5,949 nucleotides of DNA, from contig JBKHDA010000093.1 of the NCBI GenBank assembly GCA_046541575.1, forward strand, positions 1-5,949, read 5' to 3'. Below the pieces are notes generated by a model. It saw only the letters and a list, made by a program, of their open reading frames with translations. It was not told where the DNA came from and searched no databases. Position numbers and translations under genes: made by a program. Every line of letters starts with the position of its first letter. Position 1 is the stretch's first letter. The stretch comes from Halanaerobium sp046541575. GTDB taxonomy: Bacteria > Bacillota > Halanaerobiia > Halanaerobiales > Halanaerobiaceae. Positions 1 to 5,328 of this stretch are shown in pieces.

Positions 1-2
1 TT

Positions 3-404
3 CTGCCTTTATTAATTGAATTAAGAAAAAAGACAACTGGACTTGAGTATATAGAAACTGTTGTTAAGTATATTTTAAATATTGGGGAAGAGATCTCTTT
101 AAGTGAATTGGATCAAAAGACTAAAAAGATTTCAGCTGAAGGGAGTGCTGTAATTATGACTATTGCCGAAAAAATCTATCATGATGGTAAAGAAGAAGGT
201 AAAGAAGAAGGTAAAATAGAAGGTAAAATAGAGATTATGCATGAAATGATCGAATTTGCACTGGAATTGAAATTTGGTTTGACAAGTAAACCTTTTGCGG
301 AAGAAGTGAAAAAAATAGATGATTATGAAAAATTAAAAGAAATTAAAATTGCAATTAGAAATTATGATTCATTAGATGAATTAGTAAAGAGTATTGATAT
401 TTAA
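3..404 (+). CDS. Rpn-family PD-(D/E)XK nuclease / putative transposase, C-terminal part (5' end outside window)
   Basis: The reading frame is open from the window edge to TAA at 402-404, giving 133 visible residues. The real start and the catalytic N-terminal domain lie upstream of the window. The visible part has a helical segment ending near a VIMTIAEKIY-like motif, then four GK(E/I)E tetrapeptides (codons 62-77), then a charged helical tail. In Rpn (recombination-promoting nuclease / putative transposase) proteins, a PD-(D/E)XK domain is followed by just such a helical region with glycine-glutamate repeats. The assignment rests on this layout, since no catalytic residue is visible. An internal TTG at 108 is a possible start for an N-terminally cut product, but the frame continues upstream in the same style, so I treat the gene as running in from the left. 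A terminator at 472-498 ends its transcript. Confidence 0.7.
   Translation: MPLLIELRKKTTGLEYIETVVKYILNIGEEISLSELDQKTKKISAEGSAVIMTIAEKIYHDGKEEGKEEGKIEGKIEIMHEMIEFALELKFGLTSKPFAEEVKKIDDYEKLKEIKIAIRNYDSLDELVKSIDI
186..233 (+). repeat. Four tandem 12-bp repeats encoding GKEE/GKIE
   Basis: Four in-frame 12-bp units start at 186, 198, 210 and 222. The first two are identical (GGTAAAGAAGAA). The third is GGTAAAATAGAA and the fourth GGTAAAATAGAG. They encode GKEE, GKEE, GKIE, GKIE in the tail of the Rpn-family protein. Gain or loss of one unit keeps the frame, so copy number may vary between strains. Confidence 0.9.
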
Positions 405-471
405 TCTTTACCATGCATTTATTTTCTTATCATTAACGGAAAGAATATCTAATTCTACTCTCCAAACTTTT

Positions 472-498
472 AGCCGCCAGCATGGCGGTTTTCTTTTT
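472..498 (+). terminator. Intrinsic terminator after the Rpn-family gene
   Basis: CCGCC (474-478) pairs perfectly with GGCGG (484-488) around the 5-nt loop AGCAT. The stem can extend by A472-T490 and G473-T489. The T-rich tract TTTTCTTTTT (489-498) follows directly. It ends the upstream transcript. Its T-tract overlaps the -35 region of the next gene's promoter. Confidence 0.85.
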
Positions 499-524
499 AT
501 ATACCCACCTTTCTGTGGTATAAT
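496..524 (+). promoter_or_regulatory. Extended -10 sigma-70-type promoter for the first ATPase-nuclease gene
   Basis: A perfect TATAAT lies at 519-524, preceded by TGG (516-518), an extended -10 element. Seventeen bases upstream is TTTATA (496-501), a 4/6 match to TTGACA that sits in the T-tract of the preceding terminator. The same promoter with identical spacing occurs at 2324-2352 before the paralogous gene. Expected transcription start is near 531. Confidence 0.75.
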
Positions 525-557
525 AAATGTATCAGTAAGCAAAGGATGGTGGCATCA

Positions 558-2231
558 ATGCAAAAACTTCCACTGGGAATCAGCGATTTTAAAGAAATAA
601 GAAAAAATGACTATTATTTTGTTGACAAATCATTATTTATTAAAGAAATAATAGACGAAGATGCTCAGGTAATACTGCTGCCTCGTCCCCGCCGTTTTGG
701 CAAAACTTTAAATATTTCAATGCTCCGCTATTATTTCTCAAATTCTGAAGCGGACTGGTCATTATATAAAAATTTAAAAATTGCAGTGGAAAACGAAAAA
801 TATCTGCAGGAATTTGCAAAGTATCCACTGATTTATTTAACATTTAAAGGACTGAAAGATCTAAAGTGGGAAGATTCACTTAAAAATATAGAAGATATTA
901 TTGCGGCAGAGTACCAGCGACATGATTATCTGCTGGAAAAAGGAGTTCTGACTGAAGCAGAACAAAAAGTTTATCAGAGGATAATAAATCTGGAAGCAGA
1001 AAAAGTCCACTATCAAAAAGCACTGCTCCGTCTAACTAAATATTTGGAGCGCTATCATGAGGAAAAAGTAATAGTACTAATTGATGAATATGATCAGCCA
1101 ATCCAATCTGGTTATCTGAATGATTATTATCCGCAAATAGTTAATTTTATGCGCCTATTTTTGGAAAACGGTCTTAAAGATAATTCCAGCCTTCATAAAT
1201 CAGTTTTAACTGGAATTTTAAGAATTGCAAAAGAAAGCATTTTCTCAGGCCTGAACAATCTTGTGGTCAACGATATTTTTTCAGAAAAATATAATCAGTA
1301 TTTTGGCCTACTGCCCCGGGAGGTAGAAGCTATTTTTAAAAACTATGATCTGGAATATAAATTGGAAGAAATAAAAAGCTGGTATAATGGTTATAATTAT
1401 GGGGGGCAGACTATCTATAATCCCTGGTCGATTATCAACTGTATTTATTTTCAAGGGGAAATAAAACCCTACTGGGTTAACAGCAGCGGCAATGAATTGA
1501 TCAGAGAACTGCTGCTTAAGGGTAATGAAGATTTAAAAAGCAGCCTGGAACTTTTAATTCAGAATCAGAGTATTGAAAAGAAGATTGATGAGAATATAGT
1601 TTTTGCAGAAATTGAAAGTAAAAGCAGTTCAATCTGGAGTTTTTTGCTTTTTAGCGGCTATCTCAGTCCGAATAAGAGCAGGCGAGAAAAAGGGAGACTT
1701 TTTGCAGAGTTGGAAATTCCCAATCAGGAAATTAAATATATTTACGAAGAAATATTTTTAGACTGGCTGGAAGAAAATATTGGCAGCCAGAAACTTTCGC
1801 TAATGCTTAAGGCTTTAACTGAAGGTGATGTAGAAAGTTTTGCTCAAATATTTAAAGAATTTATTCTTAACAGTTTGAGCTATTTTGATACTTCTGGTAG
1901 TGAAGCAGAAAAGGTTTATCATGCTTTTGTGCTGGGACTGCTGCTTAATTTAAGAGATGCCTATCAGATTAAATCCAACCGTGAAAGTGGATATGGACGC
2001 TATGATATAATGATTATTCCTGATGATAAAAAGAAACTGGGTATCATTATTGAATTTAAAAAAATTAATCAGTTTAGTAATGAAAATAAAGAAGAAGCAC
2101 TTGCTTCAGCCTTAAAGCAGATTGAAGAGAAAAATTATCAGGCTGAACTCAATTCTTGTGGAATTAATAATATTTTAAAACTGGCTGTTGTTTTTGCCGG
2201 CAAAGAAGTTGAAATCAAAAAAGGAAATTAA
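558..2231 (+). CDS. AAA-ATPase-like protein with C-terminal PD-(D/E)XK nuclease domain (first copy)
   Basis: A 557-residue protein of the family often annotated as AAA-ATPase-like (PF09820) fused to PDDEXK_9 (PF08011). Numbered from the ATG at 558, it has a short ISDF motif, a Walker A-like RPRRFGKT (about 43-50) and a Walker B VIVLIDEYD (about 171-179). These are followed by the family motifs TGI (about 218-220), WYNGY (275-279) and YNPWSI. The C-terminal domain carries GRYD (Asp about 483) and IIEFKK (Glu 499, Lys 501), the D...ExK core of PD-(D/E)XK nucleases. ATP hydrolysis and DNA cleavage are therefore likely, but the biological role of this family is not established. An in-frame ATG at 546 also exists. 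I chose 558 because the paralog has a stop codon between the equivalent two ATGs, and because 546 lies inside the ribosome binding region GGATGGTGG. It is an independent transcription unit, with no signal peptide or membrane segment seen, so probably cytoplasmic. Confidence 0.88.
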   Translation: MQKLPLGISDFKEIRKNDYYFVDKSLFIKEIIDEDAQVILLPRPRRFGKTLNISMLRYYFSNSEADWSLYKNLKIAVENEKYLQEFAKYPLIYLTFKGLKDLKWEDSLKNIEDIIAAEYQRHDYLLEKGVLTEAEQKVYQRIINLEAEKVHYQKALLRLTKYLERYHEEKVIVLIDEYDQPIQSGYLNDYYPQIVNFMRLFLENGLKDNSSLHKSVLTGILRIAKESIFSGLNNLVVNDIFSEKYNQYFGLLPREVEAIFKNYDLEYKLEEIKSWYNGYNYGGQTIYNPWSIINCIYFQGEIKPYWVNSSGNELIRELLLKGNEDLKSSLELLIQNQSIEKKIDENIVFAEIESKSSSIWSFLLFSGYLSPNKSRREKGRLFAELEIPNQEIKYIYEEIFLDWLEENIGSQKLSLMLKALTEGDVESFAQIFKEFILNSLSYFDTSGSEAEKVYHAFVLGLLLNLRDAYQIKSNRESGYGRYDIMIIPDDKKKLGIIIEFKKINQFSNENKEEALASALKQIEEKNYQAELNSCGINNILKLAVVFAGKEVEIKKGN

Positions 2232-2238
2232 GCTGCAT

Positions 2239-2277
2239 GTGCATGTACCGTTTGCTGAACCATTATCTGGTAAAAAT
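2239..2277 (+). repeat. 3' tail shared by the two ATPase-nuclease genes, copy A
   Basis: Just after the stop codon, GTGCATGTACCGTTT (2239-2253) matches GTGCACCCACCGTTT (3965-3979) after the second gene. Weaker similarity continues through a CATT.TCTG stretch and an A-run. It indicates that the duplicated unit included DNA downstream of the coding region. Confidence 0.6.
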
Positions 2278-2299
2278 AAAATTTCCTTTATAACCTTTC

Positions 2300-2326
2300 A
2301 GCCGCCAGCAGGGCGGTTTTCTTTTT
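2300..2326 (+). terminator. Intrinsic terminator after the first ATPase-nuclease gene
   Basis: CCGCC (2302-2306) pairs with GGCGG (2312-2316) around the loop AGCAG, followed by TTTTCTTTTT (2317-2326). It is almost identical to the terminator at 472-498 and belongs to the second copy of the leader cassette. It ends transcription of the first gene about 70 bp after its stop codon. Confidence 0.85.
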
Positions 2327-2352
2327 ATATCCTCAGTTTAATGTGGTATAAT
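2324..2352 (+). promoter_or_regulatory. Extended -10 sigma-70-type promoter for the second ATPase-nuclease gene
   Basis: TATAAT at 2347-2352 with TGG just upstream (2344-2346). A -35-like TTTATA lies at 2324-2329 after a 17-bp spacer, again inside the terminator T-tract. The layout is identical to 496-524, although the spacer sequences differ, which suggests selection on the promoter elements. Confidence 0.75.
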
Positions 2353-2385
2353 AAATGTAACAGCAAGCAAAGGATGGTGGCCTGA

Positions 2386-3963
2386 ATGAAAAAGCTGAGC
2401 ACAAGTATTTCTGATTTTGAAGAGCTGAGACAAAATAATTATCTCTATATAGATAAGACAGAATTTTTAGCTAAAATAATCAACAGGGATAAATATTATT
2501 TTCTTTCCCGTCCCCGCCGTTTCGGAAAAACACTTTTTGTTGACACCCTGGAAAAATTTTATCAGGGAAAAAAAGAACTTTTTAAAGGTTTATACGTCTA
2601 TGGTCAGGACTGGAACTGGGAAGAATATCCGATTATCAGACTGGATTTTAATCGACTGGAACACAGCACAACTGAAAATTTAAAAATTGAGATGCAGGAG
2701 TTTTTAGAAGATTATGCCCGCCAGTATAATTTGGAGCTTAATAAGACTCTTGTCAGTTCTAAATTTGAAGAATTAATTATAAAAATCAGCAAAAAAACAG
2801 GAAAAAATGTTGTGCTGTTAATTGATGAATATGATAAAGCAATAATCTCTCATTTAAGCCAGGATCAGGAAGAGATTAAAATTGCTGAGTCAAATCAGAA
2901 TTTCTTAAAAGCCATCTATGATAATTTAAAGCCGCTGGTTAATCATTTAGAGCTAGTCTTTATCACCGGTATCTCTAAGTTCAGCAAACTTTCAATTTTT
3001 TCAACTTTAAATAATCTGATTGAACTGGACATGCATCCAGAGTTTTCGCATATGTTGGGCTACACCGAAGAAGAGCTGCACCATAATTTTGATCCCTATT
3101 TTGCAGAATTTGCCGCCGAAATTGGGGAGAGCAAAGAAGAATTATATGCAGAATTTAAAAGAATGTACAACGGCTTCCGATTTAGCGATGAAGACATCAG
3201 AGTTTATAATCCCTATTCAATTGCTAAAGCTTTAGAGGCCAAAAAAATAGATAATTACTGGTTTGAGAGTGGAACTCCAGGTTTTTTAATGAAACTAATC
3301 AAGGACAGCAATTTTGATATTCCCAAACTGGCCGGGCTTGAGGTTTCAAAAAGCAGCCTTAAAGCTTATGATATTACAAGACTGCAGCTTGTTCCCCTTC
3401 TATTTCAGACAGGATATCTTACAATTAAGGAAATACTCAGAGGTAGATATCTTAGCTTATCATATCCAAATCTAGAAGTGGAAACTGCCTTTTCGGAAAA
3501 TTTACTTAAAGAACTAACTGATTATCAGGTGGAAGAAGCACTTGTAGGCAGAATGCAGTTAGCTCTTCAAGACTCAAACTTTGAAGAATTTATTAAATAC
3601 TTAAAATCATTATTTGCAAGCATAGCTAATTTAAATATCCCGGCAGCTGTCAGTGAAAGAGAAAGTTATTATCACACCATATTTTATCTGACAGCCGAGC
3701 TATTAGCAGACAGAGAGCTTAAAATTGATTCGGAGTTATTAACTGCCAGAGGTAGAATTGATATGGTGGTCGAAAGTAAAGATAAAGTATTTATTATTGA
3801 GTTTAAAGCCAATCAGAGTGCCGAAAAAGCAGTAGCTCAGATCAGAGAAAAAGCTTATGCAGATAAATATAAACTTCAGAATAAGCAAATTATTTTGATC
3901 GGAATCAATTTTTCAACAGAAAAGAAAAACATCAGTGAGCATTTGATTGAAAAGGTTAATTAG
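2386..3963 (+). CDS. AAA-ATPase-like protein with C-terminal PD-(D/E)XK nuclease domain (second copy)
   Basis: A 525-residue paralog of the preceding gene, with the same order of parts. It has ISDF near residue 8, Walker A-like RPRRFGKT (42-49), Walker B VVLLIDEYD (142-150), TGISKF (194-199), YNGF (261-264) and YNPYSI (274-279). The C-terminal nuclease domain has Glu 427 in ESYYH, RGRID (Asp 459), IIEFK (Glu 472, Lys 474) and a downstream AVAQIREKAYADKY helix typical of PDDEXK_9. All core residues look intact. The Walker A to Walker B distance is about 30 residues shorter than in the first copy, and overall likeness is limited to motifs. The ATG at 2386 is preceded by an in-frame TGA, so the start is well fixed. 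It has its own promoter. I see no terminator between it and flagellin. The family's role is unknown. Confidence 0.9.
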   Translation: MKKLSTSISDFEELRQNNYLYIDKTEFLAKIINRDKYYFLSRPRRFGKTLFVDTLEKFYQGKKELFKGLYVYGQDWNWEEYPIIRLDFNRLEHSTTENLKIEMQEFLEDYARQYNLELNKTLVSSKFEELIIKISKKTGKNVVLLIDEYDKAIISHLSQDQEEIKIAESNQNFLKAIYDNLKPLVNHLELVFITGISKFSKLSIFSTLNNLIELDMHPEFSHMLGYTEEELHHNFDPYFAEFAAEIGESKEELYAEFKRMYNGFRFSDEDIRVYNPYSIAKALEAKKIDNYWFESGTPGFLMKLIKDSNFDIPKLAGLEVSKSSLKAYDITRLQLVPLLFQTGYLTIKEILRGRYLSLSYPNLEVETAFSENLLKELTDYQVEEALVGRMQLALQDSNFEEFIKYLKSLFASIANLNIPAAVSERESYYHTIFYLTAELLADRELKIDSELLTARGRIDMVVESKDKVFIIEFKANQSAEKAVAQIREKAYADKYKLQNKQIILIGINFSTEKKNISEHLIEKVN

Positions 3964-3964
3964 C

Positions 3965-4002
3965 GTGCACCCACCGTTTAGAGAAGCATTTTCTGAAAAA
4001 AT
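3965..4002 (+). repeat. 3' tail shared by the two ATPase-nuclease genes, copy B
   Basis: GTGCACCCACCGTTT (3965-3979) followed by GCATTTTCTG and an A-run matches the tail after the first gene (2239-2277). It probably marks the right edge of the duplicated unit. The rest of the gap up to 4089 is AT-rich, and I see no gene or terminator in it. Confidence 0.6.
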
Positions 4003-4089
4003 CAACCAACAAAAATAGATATAAGAAGATAAACTGTTTAAAAAAGAGTATAGACGAGATAATAAGATATATTAACTCAATATCAGAAT

Positions 4090-4116
4090 TAACTTTAAAC
4101 ACCCATTTCCCGATAT
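4090..4116 (+). promoter_or_regulatory. Sigma-28 (FliA/SigD)-type promoter of flagellin
   Basis: TAAC (4090-4093), 15 bases, then CCCGATAT (4109-4116) fits the flagellar sigma factor consensus TAAA-N15-GCCGATAT, with one mismatch in each element. It lies directly before a flagellin gene, the classic target of this sigma factor. The expected transcription start is around 4122-4124, leaving a leader of only about 20 nt that begins next to AGGAGG. Confidence 0.8.
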
Positions 4117-4138
4117 TATATCAGAGGAGGTGGGTGTT
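4098..4138 (+). promoter_or_regulatory. Inverted repeat able to sequester the flagellin ribosome binding site
   Basis: Positions 4098-4110 pair with 4126-4138 as a continuous 13-bp stem. It has eight Watson-Crick pairs (AACACCCA with TGGGTGTT), two G-U pairs (4106/4130 and 4107/4129), then three more Watson-Crick pairs (4108-4110 with 4126-4128). With A4097 bulged, TTT (4094-4096) can add three pairs with AAA (4139-4141). The right arm includes the AGGAGG Shine-Dalgarno (4125-4130). The 15-nt loop (4111-4125) contains GATA/TATC, able to form a small inner hairpin. The sigma-28 -10 element overlaps the left arm and loop, so RNA from that promoter would lack the left arm. Confidence 0.75.
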
Positions 4139-4141
4139 AAA

Positions 4142-4966
4142 TTGCGTATAAATACTAATTTAGCTGCACTTAATTCATATAACAACTTAAATCAAAATCA
4201 TAAACTGCTGCTTAGATCATTTGCACGGCTCTCATCAGGCAGAAGAATCAACAGTTCAGCTGATGATGCAGCCGGACTTGCGATCAGCGAAAAAATGAAA
4301 GCACAGATTAAGGGTCTTTCTCAGGCTCAGCGCAATGCACAGGATGCTGTTTCTCTGGTTCAGACAGCAGAAGGCGGCCTCAAAGAAAGCCATTCGATAC
4401 TGCAGCGGCTGCGGGAGCTTGCTGTACAGGCTGCAAATGATACTTTGAGCAGTTCTGATCGAGAGAATATTCAGCTGGAAATTGATCAGCTGGCAGAAGA
4501 GCTGACTTCAATTGGAGACCGGACTCAGTTTAACACCAAAAACCTGCTGGACGGTAGTTTTGATGGAGTTTTTCAGATTGGAGCCAATCAGGGGCAGACA
4601 GTCAGTTTAAAGATTGCTGACATGAGGGCAGAACCGCTTGGGGTTATGGACAGCAGTGGGGAAACAGTTAAGGTCAGCGACCATGAGTCGGCAGCAGCTG
4701 CAGTAACTCTTTTTGATGATGCTATTGCCGGTGTTTCTTCTGAGCGCTCAAAACTGGGAGCAGTACAGAACCGACTCGGCCATACAATTAACAATCTGGA
4801 GACAACCGAACTCAATTTAACAGCTGCCAAATCCAGGATTGCAGATGTCGACATGGCCAGAGAAATGATGGGGCTGATGCGGCAGCAAATTTTAGTCCAG
4901 GCTGGAATTGCAGTTTTAGCTCAGTCCAATCAGCTGCCCCAGGGTATCTTACAGCTTTTAGGATAA
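4142..4966 (+). CDS. fliC: Flagellin (flagellar filament subunit)
   Basis: Structural subunit of the flagellar filament, secreted through the flagellar type III export apparatus. From the TTG at 4142 it has 274 residues and begins MRINTNLAALN, as flagellins do. The N-terminal D0/D1 region has the hallmark RLSSGRRINSSADDAAGLAIS and the helix LQRLRELAVQAANDTLSSSD, the conserved D1 region recognised by TLR5 in other flagellins. The C-terminal D1/D0 has AKSRIADVDMARE and ends in AGIAVLAQSNQLPQGILQLLG-type sequence. The central variable region is very short, so this is a minimal flagellin (Bacillus subtilis Hag is about 304 residues). A GTG at 4130 is in frame but overlaps AGGAGGTG. TTG at 4142 lies 11 nt after AGGAGG and gives the canonical N-terminus, so I prefer it. 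It is driven by the sigma-28-type promoter at 4090-4116 and is probably monocistronic. Confidence 0.95.
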   Translation: MRINTNLAALNSYNNLNQNHKLLLRSFARLSSGRRINSSADDAAGLAISEKMKAQIKGLSQAQRNAQDAVSLVQTAEGGLKESHSILQRLRELAVQAANDTLSSSDRENIQLEIDQLAEELTSIGDRTQFNTKNLLDGSFDGVFQIGANQGQTVSLKIADMRAEPLGVMDSSGETVKVSDHESAAAAVTLFDDAIAGVSSERSKLGAVQNRLGHTINNLETTELNLTAAKSRIADVDMAREMMGLMRQQILVQAGIAVLAQSNQLPQGILQLLG

Positions 4967-4970
4967 AAAG

Positions 4971-5000
4971 TTGTGAATCGAGAACGGATAATCCTATAAT
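4971..5000 (+). promoter_or_regulatory. Candidate sigma-70-type promoter right after flagellin
   Basis: TTGTGA (4971-4976, 4/6 to TTGACA), an 18-bp spacer and a perfect TATAAT (4995-5000) begin four bases after the flagellin stop codon. Expected start is near 5007, exactly where a perfect hairpin begins. The transcript would carry two hairpins and the candidate small ORF at 5075-5164. In AT-rich DNA such matches also occur by chance. Confidence 0.4.
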
Positions 5001-5006
5001 AAAGCA

Positions 5007-5027
5007 TTAAGCTAATATTCAGCTTAA
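5007..5027 (+). repeat. Perfect hairpin 1 downstream of flagellin
   Basis: TTAAGCT (5007-5013) and AGCTTAA (5021-5027) are perfect inverted repeats around the loop AATATTC. No T-tract follows, so it is not a standard intrinsic terminator. It could protect the flagellin mRNA 3' end or the 5' end of a transcript starting near 5007. Confidence 0.6.
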
Positions 5028-5030
5028 AAC

Positions 5031-5043
5031 CGTCATTATGACG
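5031..5043 (+). repeat. Perfect hairpin/palindrome 2 downstream of flagellin
   Basis: CGTCAT (5031-5036) and ATGACG (5038-5043) form a 6+1+6 palindrome only three bases after hairpin 1. As DNA it could be a protein-binding site; as RNA it would be a short hairpin with a reduced stem. No poly-T follows. Confidence 0.55.
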
Positions 5044-5074
5044 CATAGTGTAAAATAAGTTTTGGAGATTCATT

Positions 5075-5164
5075 TTGAAATTATCTTTCATATCGAAAGA
5101 CATTATCCCTTTTGCTAAAGAAATAGTTCCTGCTTTACGCAAAGGCAAAGTCAATGGGTTATAA
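5075..5164 (+). CDS. Candidate small protein, 29 codons, TTG start
   Basis: GGAG (5064-5067) lies 7 nt before a TTG at 5075, opening a 29-codon frame to TAA at 5162. The peptide begins MKLSFISKDIIPFAKEIV and ends in a basic LRKGK stretch, which could form an amphipathic helix. I recognise no family. It could be a real small protein, a degraded remnant of a longer gene, or chance. Support is the ribosome binding site, the candidate promoter at 4971-5000 and the absence of any other gene in the 362-bp gap. Confidence 0.25.
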   Translation: MKLSFISKDIIPFAKEIVPALRKGKVNGL

Positions 5165-5167
5165 AGA

Positions 5168-5184
5168 ACAATAAAGCCTATTGT
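5168..5184 (+). repeat. Short inverted repeat after the candidate small ORF
   Basis: ACAATA (5168-5173) pairs with TATTGT (5179-5184) around the loop AAGCC. The stem is AT-rich and no T-tract follows directly, so termination activity is doubtful. From 5185 to 5314 I see only AT-rich DNA, with a TTGACA at 5231 and a TATAAT at 5291 that do not pair into one good promoter. Confidence 0.35.
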
Positions 5185-5328
5185 ATTCTAAAATGTTTAG
5201 AGGGAGTCTTAATTTATTTTTAAAAGATACTTGACATAATATAAGAATTTAATTAGTGGATTTTTAGCCTCATATTTGTTAAAATAAATATATAATCCAA
5301 TAATTTAAACAAATGGAGGACACAAAAT

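Larger units (their letters stand above)
472..560 (+). repeat. Leader cassette, copy A (terminator + promoter + ribosome binding site)
   Basis: These 89 bp align without gaps to 2300-2388, with 78 matching positions by my count. Mismatches concentrate in the promoter spacer (503-514) and the three bases before the start codon. The conserved parts are the terminator, the -35 and TGGTATAAT elements, and the stretch AAGCAAAGGATGGTGGC just before the start codon. The two coding regions that follow are much less alike. Confidence 0.9.
2300..2388 (+). repeat. Leader cassette, copy B (terminator + promoter + ribosome binding site)
   Basis: Gapless counterpart of 472-560. It carries the same GGATGGTGG ribosome binding region (2372-2380). 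Here an ATG at 2374 in that region is followed in frame by TGA (2383-2385) before the real ATG at 2386. This marks the upstream ATG as part of the ribosome binding site and not a start codon. Confidence 0.9.

Noticed and set aside
394..600. 68-codon frame on the + strand
   Set aside because: It crosses the terminator, the promoter and the start of the ATPase-nuclease gene, and has no ribosome binding site or recognisable protein features.
640..843. 67-codon frame on the - strand
   Set aside because: It lies fully inside the well-supported first ATPase-nuclease gene, antisense to it, with no family resemblance.
2188..2385. 65-codon frame on the + strand
   Set aside because: It runs from the end of one gene through the terminator and leader repeat; the sequence is explained by those elements.
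3020..3235. 71-codon frame on the + strand
   Set aside because: Out-of-frame shadow inside the second ATPase-nuclease gene.
4018..4122. Recurring GATAT/ATATC half-sites at 4018, 4066, 4080, 4112 and 4118 as an operator array
   Set aside because: Five-base AT-rich words are expected often in this composition; spacing is not regular enough to argue for a binding array.
4588..4854. 88-codon frame on the - strand
   Set aside because: Antisense shadow of flagellin; its length reflects the more GC-rich codon use there.
4930..5154. 74-codon frame on the - strand
   Set aside because: It overlaps the flagellin 3' end and both hairpins. I found no recognisable family, and the + strand features in the gap explain the region better.
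5231..5296. Promoter for the zinc-ribbon gene from TTGACA (5231) or TATAAT (5291)
   Set aside because: TTGACA has only TAGTGG at the right distance, and TATAAT has no -35-like sequence 16-18 bp upstream. The two perfect boxes are 54 bp apart. I could not define one promoter.
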